Assembly (NCBI GenBank): GCA_026398735.1
Contig: JAPLSH010000007.1
Location: 24,146 to 88,145, forward strand
DNA: 64,000 bases
Source of the DNA: Pseudomonadota bacterium
Lineage (GTDB): Bacteria > Pseudomonadota > Gammaproteobacteria > Steroidobacterales > Steroidobacteraceae
Reading direction: 5' to 3'
The position numbers and the translations under genes were made by a program. Below the pieces are notes generated by a model. The model worked only from the letters and a program-made list of their open reading frames with translations, was not told the DNA's origin and did not search any database. Shown here piece after piece: positions 1-7,852 of this stretch (the first letter of the stretch is position 1; each line of letters opens with the position of its first letter).

Positions 1-86
1 CAGAGTCCATAATCAGCCTTGTTTTAAGCCTATTTCCGACGAATTTTCCTCCCATTGGTTCGCTGGAGTCCGTTAGAATCCATCGA

Positions 87-100
87 AAGAACGTGGGTAG
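87..100. repeat. 14-bp direct repeat, left copy (candidate att or integrase arm site)
   Basis: The sequence AAGAACGTGGGTAG lies just before the integrase start and recurs exactly at 10773-10786, next to the tRNA-Ser gene at the other end of the accessory region. Repeats of this kind near an integrase gene can be attachment cores or arm-type binding sites. No copy of the tRNA 3' end is seen in positions 1-114, so the role as a core site is unproven. Confidence 0.45.
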
Positions 101-114
101 AAACGGGGGTAAAT

Positions 115-1350
115 ATGGCAAGGCTAGTTCAAAAGCTTAGTCCTTTGATGGTCACCAAACTGACCGAGCCGGGCTACTACGGCGACGGAGCAGGCCTATT
201 GCTGCAAGTTTCGCCCTCCGGCTCCAAGAGCTGGCTGTTCCGATTCGCGAAGGCTGGCCGGGAGCGCCAGATGGGTCTTGGGTCCATCCATGCCGTCACG
301 CTCGCACAAGCGCGAGAGTTGGCCAGGGACTGTCGGCGGCACTTACTGGCGGGGCGCGACCCGATCGAGGAGCGCAAGGGAGCACGAGCAGCCCAACATC
401 TGCTGGACAGTCGCCGGGTAACTTTCGACCAGTGCGCCAAGGGGTACATCGCCGCCCACCGGGACAGCTGGAAAAGCAGCAAGCATGCGGCCCAATGGAC
501 CAGCACCTTGGCCGCCTACGCCAGTCCGCTTATCGGCGCCCTGCCGGTCGCAGAGGTCGATACGGCACTGGTGGTCAAAGTCCTCAGCCCGATCTGGCAA
601 AGCAAGACTGAGACGGCATCCCGACTTAGGGGACGCATCGAATGCATCCTAGACTGGGCATCAACCAGCCAGTACCGGCAAGGAGAGAACCCCGCCCGCT
701 GGAGGGGGCATCTTGAGAACCTCCTAGCAAAGCCAGCCAAACTTGCAAAGGTCGTTCATCACCCCGCGCTCCCTTGGCAGTACATAGGCGCGTTCATAGC
801 GGACCTGCGTGAACGCCAAGGCATCGCTGCCCGAGCCGTCGAATTTGCGATCCTGACGGCCACCAGATCCGGCGAAGTACGCGGCGCGACTTGGGAAGAA
901 GTCGAGGGCAACGTATGGACGATCCCCTCAAATAGGATGAAAGCCGGCAAAGAGCATCGCGTCCCGCTATCAAGCGCTGCGATGGCATTGCTGCAAGAAA
1001 CCCCAAGATTGGATCGGCTGATCTTCCCCGGCACGAAGAAGAACGCCCCCCTCTCCGACATGAGCCTTACGTCCGTCCTGCGGCGCATGAATCGCGACGA
1101 CATAACAGTCCACGGATTCCGATCGACTTTCAGAGACTGGTGCGCGGAATCGGTGGCAAACTCTTTTCCGCGAGAGGTCTGCGAACACGCACTCGCGCAC
1201 AGCCTGCCGGACAAAGTCGAAGCAGCGTACCGGCGGGGTGATTTATTGGAGAAGAGAATCCTGTTAATGCAGGCATGGTCTGACTACTGCGCCATTATTC
1301 CTGCAAAAGATAATGTTACGCCGATACGGGGAATTTCAATCGGACGTTGA
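115..1350 (+). CDS. P4-type tyrosine recombinase / integrase
   Basis: This is a site-specific tyrosine recombinase that would integrate and excise the element downstream of it. The N-terminal part (about residues 1-100) matches the arm-binding domain typical of P4-like integrases (DUF4102), with YYGDGAGLLLQV and the RQMGLGS stretch. The catalytic domain shows Arg in TATRSGE (about residue 251), H-x-x-R in HGFRSTFRDW (about 333-336), a further His near 362 and the Tyr nucleophile in EAAYRRGD (about 372). The length of 411 aa is normal for the family. An upstream in-frame ATG exists at position 55, but ATG 115 is preferred because GGGGG lies just before it and family members start this way. The gene reads into the island, and the five following genes run the same way. 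The catalytic set appears complete, so the enzyme could be active. Confidence 0.93.
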   Translation: MARLVQKLSPLMVTKLTEPGYYGDGAGLLLQVSPSGSKSWLFRFAKAGRERQMGLGSIHAVTLAQARELARDCRRHLLAGRDPIEERKGARAAQHLLDSRRVTFDQCAKGYIAAHRDSWKSSKHAAQWTSTLAAYASPLIGALPVAEVDTALVVKVLSPIWQSKTETASRLRGRIECILDWASTSQYRQGENPARWRGHLENLLAKPAKLAKVVHHPALPWQYIGAFIADLRERQGIAARAVEFAILTATRSGEVRGATWEEVEGNVWTIPSNRMKAGKEHRVPLSSAAMALLQETPRLDRLIFPGTKKNAPLSDMSLTSVLRRMNRDDITVHGFRSTFRDWCAESVANSFPREVCEHALAHSLPDKVEAAYRRGDLLEKRILLMQAWSDYCAIIPAKDNVTPIRGISIGR

Positions 1351-1492
1351 CGGGCGCTGACGGCTCCTGCTACCGTTAATTCAACTATTTGGATCCCTGC
1401 TGACCTGTGATCCAGATGCCGCTGAATATGCGGACGGTACCTGTAAGGCGCCCCACCTCGCCGGAAGTGAGGGGCTGGAACGGTTCGAGTGC

Positions 1493-1523
1493 AACTAGAG
1501 ACGGCACAAGCCCATCTCTAGTT
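1493..1523. promoter_or_regulatory. Inverted repeat upstream of the AlpA-like gene (candidate operator)
   Basis: AACTAGAGA (1493-1501) and TCTCTAGTT (1515-1523) form a perfect 9-bp inverted repeat with a 13-nt spacer. The core CTAGAGAC recurs as a direct copy at 1553-1560. The otherwise gene-free stretch 1351-1574 therefore looks like the regulatory region of the operon that begins at 1575. An operator for the AlpA-like protein or another element regulator is inferred. Confidence 0.5.
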
Positions 1524-1554
1524 AGCGCGCCCAATGAGTTCCCGCACGCTGGCT

Positions 1555-1574
1555 AGAGACTTCTTGGAGTCTCT
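1555..1574 (+). promoter_or_regulatory. Hairpin covering the ribosome binding site of the AlpA-like gene
   Basis: AGAGACT (1555-1561) pairs with AGTCTCT (1568-1574), which ends directly at the ATG at 1575. The Shine-Dalgarno-like GGAG (1566-1569) lies in the loop and the 3' arm, so the fold would limit ribosome access. Translational control of the first operon gene is an inference from this geometry. Confidence 0.45.
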
Positions 1575-1787
1575 ATGACCACACCCCTTGGTTTTCTGCG
1601 CTTGCCGCAAATCATCGGCGACGCCGATGCACATCCTCCAATCCCTGCATTAATCCCGATCTGCAAGACGACCTGGTGGGCCGGTGTGAAGTCCGGGCGC
1701 TACCCGAGGCCGGTAAAGCTTTCACCCCGCGTCACGGTCTGGAAGGCCAAGGACGTTTACGCCTTATTCGAATCGGGTGCCGCATGA
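1575..1787 (+). CDS. AlpA-like helix-turn-helix regulator / excisionase-type protein
   Basis: This 70-aa protein has the layout of AlpA/MerR-like small DNA-binding proteins: FLRLPQII at the N-terminus, a central recognition-helix region (KTTWWAGVKSGRYPRP) and the closing strand and helix TVWKAKDVYAL. AlpA of prophage CP4-57 activates integrase expression and excision, and homologues in phage satellites act as switch regulators. It is the first gene of a tightly packed run, and its stop codon overlaps the next start by 4 bp. The role here as the switch of the element is inferred from the family and its position after the integrase. Confidence 0.75.
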   Translation: MTTPLGFLRLPQIIGDADAHPPIPALIPICKTTWWAGVKSGRYPRPVKLSPRVTVWKAKDVYALFESGAA

Positions 1788-2314
1788 ACGTCTATCTGGC
1801 CGGCAAGATAGGCTCGCGGGACTTCCGCTACGACCTGGTACCGGGGCTTCGTGGACGGACTTGGAACGATGGCCCGATCATTTGTCCGGGCTTCACCTAT
1901 GTCGGGCCATTCTTTGTAGCTTGCGACCACCAGTGCGCGCATGGCCCTGCCACACACGGGGCGTTGATCCCGACAGCGAACGGCTGCGGCGCTGACTCAC
2001 TGACCCATAGGCAGATCTACGAGGCGAACCAGGCCGCCCTAGAATCTGCGTCGCTGGTGTTCGCATATATCGACGGGACAGAGTGTAACGGGACGCAGTT
2101 TGAAATCGGATGGGCCACCGCGAAAGGCGTCCCAATAATCATCATCTTCTCGCCCGATATAGACAAGGGTGAGTTCTGGTATTCCACGATGCCGACGGAG
2201 TTCACCGCCGTTGCATCGCGAGAGGAACTGCCCGCTCTCTTCGCTCGATTACTGCACCGTTTCGCCACACGCGATGACCGCCCGGCTGCTCGCAAGCGTC
2301 GGGTGCGCAAATGA
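1784..2314 (+). CDS. Nucleoside 2-deoxyribosyltransferase-like protein
   Basis: This 176-aa protein starts with the Rossmann-like strand MNVYLAGKIG and carries the family signature around FAYIDG..CNGTQFEIGWA followed by KGVPIIII. Glu in FEIGWA is the likely nucleophile by analogy with nucleoside deoxyribosyltransferases. These enzymes move deoxyribose between bases or cleave nucleosides. The start at ATG 1784 is set by a 4-bp ATGA overlap with the preceding gene; a longer open frame upstream (from 1676) only shadows that gene. In a mobile element it could modify nucleotide pools or act in phage competition, but no such role can be read from the sequence. The C-terminus is basic (RKRRVRK). Confidence 0.65.
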   Translation: MNVYLAGKIGSRDFRYDLVPGLRGRTWNDGPIICPGFTYVGPFFVACDHQCAHGPATHGALIPTANGCGADSLTHRQIYEANQAALESASLVFAYIDGTECNGTQFEIGWATAKGVPIIIIFSPDIDKGEFWYSTMPTEFTAVASREELPALFARLLHRFATRDDRPAARKRRVRK

Positions 2315-4497
2315 ACTGGCCCACGCTCCTGGTCATGCTGGTACGCCGTAACGGCGACACCAGAAAAGACAGCGGCAAGTCTTATGACCAAATCTCGCTG
2401 ATGGAGCTGTTTGCTCTGGCAGGCAATCCGTCGGCCGAGGCGAAGGGTGCCGGAAGCGCCATTATCCCTTCCGATTATAATGGCTTTGATGCTCGCGCTT
2501 ATAAGGCCCAGCGCCAACACGGACGTTATACCGCGATCTGCGGGGACATCGACAATGGCAATCACTCTCTGGAGGCACTCGGCGAACTTGTGGACGCATA
2601 CTTCGGACCCGTGGCGACGCTGATCTACAGCACCTCCAACGCGACGCCTGAAAATAAACGGTGGCGCGCAATCGTGCCCCTGGAGCAACCGCTGTCATTT
2701 CAGGAGTGGTATGACGCCTCGATGGCGTTCTACGCTTATATGACGGCCAACGGTGTGCTGATGGATCGGTGCATGGCCAGACCCGCGCAGTTGGTCTACA
2801 CGCCCAACGTGCCGCTCGAACGGCGGGGGCCGGAAGGAAAGCCGCTGTTCTATGAATACGAGGTTACTGACGGACCCGGTGCGGACCCCAGCTTCCCCGT
2901 GTTCAGCAAGTGGACAGCAAAACTCCGCGAGCAGCGGGAGGCCGACGAGCAACTGAGAGATGCCGCACGCGCGGAGGCTTCAGCTGCGCGGCAGGAACTG
3001 GGCACATCCGGCGGGGGTGGCGGGATCGGCGCATTCAATGCTGCTAATGGCATACGGGACCTGCTCGCCAAGTACGGCTACGTTGACTCACCGCAGCGTG
3101 ACGATGACTGGCGCTCACCGCACCAGACCAGCAATAGCTACGCGACGCGCGACTTTGGCGACCATTGGGTGTCGTTATCGGAATCAGACAAGACAGCAGG
3201 GCTCGGCATCGAGACCAAAAGCGGAGCCAGAACGGGCGACGCTTTCGACCTGTACTGTCATTACGAGCACGGCGGGGACTTCATCGCTGCACTACGGGCG
3301 GCTGCCACCACCGCGTTGATAGACCCGGCGCGGCTGCTGCTGGCCAGGCTTGAGGCTGATGCAGCTGCTGCGGCCGGCGCGGGGGCTGATGCTGCTGGCG
3401 CGGAGGCTTCTGCTGATGCGGCTTCCTCGCCACGGTACAAGCTGCTCACCGCGGCTGAAATGGCCGGCCGTCCGCCCGTAGAGTGGTTAGTCAGTGGGGT
3501 GCTGCCCCGCACTGGGCTTGCGGCAATCTATGGCCCTTCTGGCTCCGGGAAGTCATTCCTCGCACTGGACATGTTCTGCGCCATCGACCGTGGTGTCCCC
3601 TGGTTTGGCCGAAAGACCAAAAAAGCCCCGATCACATACATCTGTCTTGAAGGAGCGGCGGGCCTTGGTCAGCGCATGGCGGCGTACCTGAAGCGGTTCG
3701 GTACGCTGTCGAGCCAGATACGGGTAGTCGTACAGCCAATGAACCTGCTGACAGCGGCTGATGTCGCAGATATGGCACACGCGATCCTGACGGCCGGCAT
3801 GGCGGGAGGGGTCGTTTGCATCGACACACTGAACCGGGCTAGCCCCGGCGCTGATGAAAACGCCCCGAAAGACATGGGTCAGATAATCTACGCCGCTCAG
3901 CAGCTACAGTTGCTGGTCGGGGGCGTTGTTGTGCTGGTCCACCACACGGGCAAGGACGAAAGCAGAGGCCTCCGTGGGCACACAAGCCTGGCCGCGTCGC
4001 TCGACGCAGCAATTGGAGTCTCCCGCACGAAGACGGAGCGAACGTGGTTTATCGGCAAATCCAAGGACGGGAACGATGATCTGGAAGGCACGTGGCAATT
4101 GGAGACCATCACCCTAGGCACCGACGAGGACGGCGAGACGATCAGTTCGTGCGTCGTGCAACCAGCCAGCAGCCCCGCGTGGCCATCGCTGCAACCGCTG
4201 TCGGCTTACGCGAAGCAGGCCGTGGCCGCGTACCAGGCCTGTAGCGCAACCGTCGGCGGGAAAGGCGTGCATATAGACCTTTGGCGTGAGGCGTTCTACC
4301 AGAGCACAACAGCCACCACGGATGCCGCCCGAAGGAAGGCCTTCCAACGTGCCCGTGATGAACTGTCTGAGAGAGGACTGCTGGTGGTCGATGGGGACCT
4401 GAACCACCTCACCGACGAGGGAATTGGGGCGTTCACATTCGCGAGTCAAACTCTCAGCAGCATTCTCATCCCCGCCCTCGCCGGGCTCCAATCATGA
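2311..4497 (+). CDS. Primase / RepA-like hexameric helicase fusion (element replication protein)
   Basis: This 728-aa protein is probably the replication initiator of the element. The N-terminal half resembles replication-associated primase-like domains, with an acidic motif in AICGDIDNG (about residue 78) and NKRWRAIVPLEQP. A low-complexity Ala/Gly/Asp linker lies near residues 345-370. The C-terminal half is a RepA-type RecA-fold ATPase, with Walker A GPSGSGKS (about residue 408), Walker B VVCIDTL (about residue 501) and LVHHTGKDESRGLRGH, a typical feature of the group. It overlaps both neighbours by 4 bp (ATGA). A cluster of iteron-like repeats begins about 15 bp after its stop codon and is a natural candidate for its binding site. 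Confidence 0.8.
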   Translation: MNWPTLLVMLVRRNGDTRKDSGKSYDQISLMELFALAGNPSAEAKGAGSAIIPSDYNGFDARAYKAQRQHGRYTAICGDIDNGNHSLEALGELVDAYFGPVATLIYSTSNATPENKRWRAIVPLEQPLSFQEWYDASMAFYAYMTANGVLMDRCMARPAQLVYTPNVPLERRGPEGKPLFYEYEVTDGPGADPSFPVFSKWTAKLREQREADEQLRDAARAEASAARQELGTSGGGGGIGAFNAANGIRDLLAKYGYVDSPQRDDDWRSPHQTSNSYATRDFGDHWVSLSESDKTAGLGIETKSGARTGDAFDLYCHYEHGGDFIAALRAAATTALIDPARLLLARLEADAAAAAGAGADAAGAEASADAASSPRYKLLTAAEMAGRPPVEWLVSGVLPRTGLAAIYGPSGSGKSFLALDMFCAIDRGVPWFGRKTKKAPITYICLEGAAGLGQRMAAYLKRFGTLSSQIRVVVQPMNLLTAADVADMAHAILTAGMAGGVVCIDTLNRASPGADENAPKDMGQIIYAAQQLQLLVGGVVVLVHHTGKDESRGLRGHTSLAASLDAAIGVSRTKTERTWFIGKSKDGNDDLEGTWQLETITLGTDEDGETISSCVVQPASSPAWPSLQPLSAYAKQAVAAYQACSATVGGKGVHIDLWREAFYQSTTATTDAARRKAFQRARDELSERGLLVVDGDLNHLTDEGIGAFTFASQTLSSILIPALAGLQS

Positions 4498-5153
4498 GCC
4501 GCATCAAGCCTGACATGCGGGACATTAGCGAGACATGTCCCGCATTTGTCCCCCGGACTAAGGGGGACATGCGGGACACACCCCTTAAGGGGTGTCCCCT
4601 TGTCCCTGTCCCGCTGTCGGTAACGGATTCTTTTAGCCCAAACCCACCGCTGGTTGAGGGGACCGTCCTTCAACGGGAACGAAGACCAGCCACGGCCCGA
4701 TACGATGCTGCCGCACTCTGGCCCGTCATCCTCCATGACATCGCAAACGGCGCTGCCCTCTCGACGGCATTGCAGCGACTCAGTCCCGCCCCGTCCTACT
4801 GGTGGGCCAAGGACTGGCTCCGTCGGGACGCTGACCTCAAGTCCCGCTATATTCAAGCCGTGGAAGATCGTGCTGACCGTTTAGCCGAGGAACTGATCCA
4901 GCTAGCGGACACGCCCATGCCGGCGGGTCTAGATGGCCCGTCTTCGTCGGCGTGGGTACAACTACTGCGCGTCAGAATCGACGTTCGTAAATGGGCCGCG
5001 TCAAAGCTGAAGCCAAAGGCCTACGGGGAGCGATTGGATGTTTCCGTGACAGAGACCCGCATCAGCATCTCTGCTGCGCTGGGCGAGGCTCAGAGGCGAC
5101 TACAGAATAATGCGACGATTGATGCCCCTACGTTAAAGGATCACGCCCCATGA
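4494..5153 (+). CDS. Phage terminase small-subunit-like DNA-binding protein
   Basis: The 219-aa product has a basic central part resembling small terminase subunits of the Sf6 gp1 type: a helix-turn-helix-like stretch (LSTALQRLS..YWWAKDWL), then EDRADRLAEELIQLAD and the signature RIDVRKWAASKLKPKAYGERL (the family pattern is R-x-R-x-D-x-R-K-W-x-A-S-K). Small terminases recognise packaging sites and hand DNA to the large subunit; no large subunit is present here. Its first 50 codons coincide with a dense set of inverted repeats, giving the odd peptide repeat DMRD. It overlaps its neighbours by 4 bp on each side. In satellites such as SaPIs a lone small terminase redirects helper packaging, and that reading is an inference here. 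Confidence 0.6.
   Translation: MSRIKPDMRDISETCPAFVPRTKGDMRDTPLKGCPLVPVPLSVTDSFSPNPPLVEGTVLQRERRPATARYDAAALWPVILHDIANGAALSTALQRLSPAPSYWWAKDWLRRDADLKSRYIQAVEDRADRLAEELIQLADTPMPAGLDGPSSSAWVQLLRVRIDVRKWAASKLKPKAYGERLDVSVTETRISISAALGEAQRRLQNNATIDAPTLKDHAP
4512..4612. repeat. Iteron-like repeat cluster with nested inverted repeats (candidate origin or packaging site)
   Basis: Eight copies of GGGACA or its complement TGTCCC occur at 4519, 4536, 4547, 4564, 4573, 4593, 4601 and 4607. They are arranged as an 11-bp-arm inverted repeat (ATGCGGGACAT 4515-4525, ATGTCCCGCAT 4535-4545), an 8-bp-arm one (TGTCCCCC 4547-4554, GGGGGACA 4562-4569), and an 18-bp perfect palindrome (ACACCCCTTAAGGGGTGT, 4578-4595). 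A 13-bp direct repeat, GACATGCGGGACA, starts at 4512 and 4566. The cluster lies at the start of the terminase-like gene and right after the primase/helicase gene. Confidence 0.8.
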
Positions 5154-5866
5154 ATATTTTCGAAGGCTCTAGGCGAATTGCCAAGGTTGCTGCGGGAATC
5201 TGGGTGATCGGCTTTGGTATCGCAGCGCTAAACGTGTCCCCAGTAGTTAGCGTGACTTACGCGATCGAAGGGTCTACGCGTCCCCCAACGTTAGCGACGA
5301 AATGTCCGGATGGATCAAAACCAATCTTGGTAGAAGGCAGCACCAAAAAACTGATTCACGTAGATGTAACTGCATGTTATCTGCTCGACAACCCTGTCTC
5401 ACTCCTTAGGGATCCAAATTACGTCAACGCCGACGCCGCAACGAAGCAAGCTATTTTCGACAAGCAAATCGCGCAAGATCCGGACTTCATTAACGCCAAC
5501 ACGGCAACCAAGAATGCAATACGCCAACGGTTCGGCATTTCATCGGCAACGCGACAGAAGACCAATCTCGAACCGAATGTCTTTGACCAATTTGATCCTG
5601 ACGTTTACCTGGCAAAAAAGACCGCAGATTCTGATGCGTATTTGGCAGACATAGAAACCAAGGCGAGCAATTTCAGGATTCCTGAAGGCGACTATCCACA
5701 AATAGATAGCCAATGGCTGCCTGCACTCGGAGTCGCGCTACTACCAGGACTCGCTTGGATGCTCGCAGGCCTTGCTGCTCTCTGGACCTTCTCAGCGGGC
5801 CTAGGCTGGATCGTCCGGGGCTTCATGGGCATACCGCGGGGTCAAGACACAAAGACCAGCGCCTAA
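5150..5866 (+). CDS. Two-segment membrane protein with DPxF/Y-type repeats, unknown function
   Basis: The 238-aa product has a hydrophobic segment near residues 13-33 (AAGIWVIGFGIAALNVSPVV) and a second hydrophobic region near 190-228, leaving about 150 polar residues between them. Two related units, DPNYVNADAATKQAIFDKQI and DPDFINANTATKNAIRQRFG, lie in the middle (about residues 84-126). Units of this kind are known from some large phage and effector-like proteins, but no function follows from them. The start overlaps the previous stop by 4 bp, so this is the last gene of the satellite-like operon. Codon use and GC are lower than in the genes before it. Confidence 0.6.
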   Translation: MNIFEGSRRIAKVAAGIWVIGFGIAALNVSPVVSVTYAIEGSTRPPTLATKCPDGSKPILVEGSTKKLIHVDVTACYLLDNPVSLLRDPNYVNADAATKQAIFDKQIAQDPDFINANTATKNAIRQRFGISSATRQKTNLEPNVFDQFDPDVYLAKKTADSDAYLADIETKASNFRIPEGDYPQIDSQWLPALGVALLPGLAWMLAGLAALWTFSAGLGWIVRGFMGIPRGQDTKTSA

Positions 5867-5970
5867 CGCGCGTATGAGGGTGGACTGAATCGGAACAGAA
5901 CACTTCGCCCAGCTACAAAGCTTTTTGCACCCTCGTTGTTAATGCCAGAGAAATCCAGCAAGGTGAGACT

Positions 5971-6017
5971 GGAAAACTCTAAACTCAAACGCTACTGAAG
6001 GTGGGGGGACGTCGGCA
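5971..6017 (+). repeat. IS3-family end sequence, left copy of a 47-bp inverted repeat
   Basis: This 47-bp segment is the reverse complement of 7853-7899 with one mismatch. The right copy covers the last codons (TGKL, stop) of an IS3 transposase remnant plus the downstream terminal region, so this copy is the 3' end of a related element in the opposite orientation. The transposase body is missing here. Confidence 0.8.
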
Positions 6018-6140
6018 CACCGCTGAGATATTCGGGTCCGTTATCGCAGCGTATGGTCTTGGGTCTGCCGCGCCAGTCGATGATCTGCTCCTAAGACCGG
6101 GTGACCTACTTGCTGGCAATGACAGATCGATTGACCTTCG
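6012..6140 (-). pseudogene. IS3-family OrfB transposase remnant
   Basis: Read on the minus strand, this stretch encodes pieces such as EQIIDWRGRPKTIRCDNGPEYLSG, cut by stop codons. DNGPEYLS contains the second catalytic Asp region of IS3/IS2-type DDE integrases. Only a central fragment survives, with no start, no end and several disruptions. It differs in sequence from the transposase piece at 7888-8337, so at least two IS3-type elements have decayed here. Confidence 0.7.
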
Positions 6141-6178
6141 GAGCTGGTAGCTAGGGATATCTGACGGGTAACCCGGCG

Positions 6179-6565
6179 CTAATTATTCTTGTACCAAGTC
6201 GGCGTTATAACCCTGCCTGGTTCTGTCCCCTTCAGATACGCCGCGTACGTGTCGGGGACATCGGCATACCAGCTGCATGGCAATTTTGGACCGAAAAACT
6301 CCGTTACACAGATGTCGATCCATTCCACTGCTTCCCCGCTCTCCTCGCGGTGGGTAGTCAGCCCCTTTTCTTGCCAGAACTCGACAATCTCCGCGATATC
6401 AGACGGACTCATCGCCCCCTCTCGGTAAAGATGCTCGTCATACCAAGAGCTCATACCAATGTCCCCCTCGGCATCCTTCAGAAATTGATCCCACCCGCCT
6501 GGATACTTCGCGCGGATAGCATCAATCCTGACCAAGACACTTATGAATTGGAGCGCAACTGCCAT
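6179..6565 (-). CDS. Small conserved protein of unknown function
   Basis: The 128-aa product is soluble, acidic and rich in Trp and Tyr (KYPGGWDQFLKD, GAMSPSDIAEIVEFW, LPCSWYADVPDTYAAYLKG). It has the look of a small globular family scattered through accessory regions, and I do not know a function for it. The start is ATG 6565 with AGGA about 7 nt upstream. It sits alone between IS3 remnants and is transcribed away from the lipoprotein gene on the same strand. An immunity-type role is possible for such orphan acidic proteins but nothing here demonstrates it. Confidence 0.65.
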   Translation of the reverse strand: MAVALQFISVLVRIDAIRAKYPGGWDQFLKDAEGDIGMSSWYDEHLYREGAMSPSDIAEIVEFWQEKGLTTHREESGEAVEWIDICVTEFFGPKLPCSWYADVPDTYAAYLKGTEPGRVITPTWYKNN

Positions 6566-6695
6566 ATTTGTATCCTATATCTGCCAAAAGCTGCGTCAGC
6601 CCGCTTTTCCATCAACGAGGCGCCCATGCCACCGACGGAAAGCAATCGGAGAGAGCAGTAAATTTTTTATTAATAATAAAATCTTCATTGATTAT

Positions 6696-7703
6696 CTACT
6701 GAAATGTTGTCCTGGCTCTAAATTGAAAGCAACCTTCAACTGGGTTACCATCAATTGTAGCTGGAGCATAAATTAAGGTTCTAGCATATTTTATAGCGCT
6801 TGTGTCCAAGTCAATATCTCCGCCAGATTCAACTATTGTAGCGGAAGAAAAATTCCCGTTTTTATCTACACAGGCCTTCACAATAACAGCCCCGGAAAGC
6901 TTTAATTTACGCACTCTGGCAGTAATAAATTTCTTCGAGTCAGGCTGGGGACTGCCAGGACGCAGTCCTGCCGAAACAATCAACGGCTGCCTAGTTGCAA
7001 TGGCCGCGGGGTCACTGGCCGGCGTGGTTATCTCAGCAGTGCTCTTATCGGGTACAAATGTCGCCGCAGGACCGGCTGACTTATTTGGCACCCCCCCTTT
7101 TCCAGCCGGCTCCATGCGAGCAGCCTCCGAATCACAGGCACCCCCAGATCTATTGAGCAGATATACGGAAATTCCTCTTATGGCTAGATCAATTGGGTCA
7201 CACACACCGGGAGGCTTATCTATTATATCAAAATATATAGATTGATATTTTTCAGGAAAAGCGACAGACGGGAGCGCGCCACCTAACGGGACATACCCAG
7301 AATTCGAATAGAAAATCTCGCTAGATAAGGCAAAGATCTCACCAACCTCTCTATTAGCTTTTTGCGAAAGGTCATTGATTTTTAAATTGTACTTATCAAG
7401 ATATTGAAATACGCGACTAATGCAAATCGCAGCACCCGCTCGATTCAAGGACATCCTCTCAAATCGCGCCCTCTTCTGATCTTGCTCTGTCTTTGACCTA
7501 AGACTATCCAAAAAGCGCTCTTGAATTTTCACTAACTCGGACTGCACGGTTTTTTGACACAGTTCATATGGCTTTTTGAAATCTTTTTCTACCCCGTCTA
7601 CCAATTCCGAGATTCCTGGGTTTTTCAAATCAGTTCCCGCGCATCCCCCAGAGGCAAAGAGTAGGGCGAATAATGCAAACCCAGCGTTATTTCTATTCTT
7701 CAC
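6696..7703 (-). CDS. AT-rich lipoprotein with TonB C-terminal-like domain
   Basis: The 335-aa product starts with GTG at 7703 behind AAGGA (spacing about 7). The N-terminus is a lipoprotein signal (FALLFASGGC), so the mature protein would be anchored at a membrane facing the periplasm. Residues about 30-180 form a Lys/Glu-rich helical part, followed by a flexible Pro/Ala/Thr linker. The last 75 residues (SGAVIVKACVDKNGNFSSA.., then IDGNPVEGCFQF) match the TonB C-terminal/energy-transducer fold, which binds peptidoglycan or partner proteins. Two Cys flank that domain. No ExbB/ExbD genes are near, so energy transduction is doubtful. The low GC compared with the core genome suggests transfer. 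Confidence 0.7.
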   Translation of the reverse strand: MKNRNNAGFALFALLFASGGCAGTDLKNPGISELVDGVEKDFKKPYELCQKTVQSELVKIQERFLDSLRSKTEQDQKRARFERMSLNRAGAAICISRVFQYLDKYNLKINDLSQKANREVGEIFALSSEIFYSNSGYVPLGGALPSVAFPEKYQSIYFDIIDKPPGVCDPIDLAIRGISVYLLNRSGGACDSEAARMEPAGKGGVPNKSAGPAATFVPDKSTAEITTPASDPAAIATRQPLIVSAGLRPGSPQPDSKKFITARVRKLKLSGAVIVKACVDKNGNFSSATIVESGGDIDLDTSAIKYARTLIYAPATIDGNPVEGCFQFRARTTFQ

Positions 7704-7852
7704 TTGATATCCTTAATAATAATTTTTCGAAAAACAATTAAAACGGATAGCCATTGTTTTAATCTAAATTTTTTATTTGAAATCAAATTCCAAATCTTCG
7801 GCAGTAAAACCTGGCCGTCTACTTATCTGATCTAATCGCGTTATTAGGTGGA

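Larger units (their letters stand above)
5867..6178. other. Gene-free junction of the satellite operon with IS3 debris
   Basis: No intact gene is visible in this stretch. It contains an IS3-type end sequence at 5971-6017 and a broken transposase fragment at about 6012-6140, both listed separately. The first 100 bases after the membrane-protein gene show no clear terminator. Confidence 0.7.
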
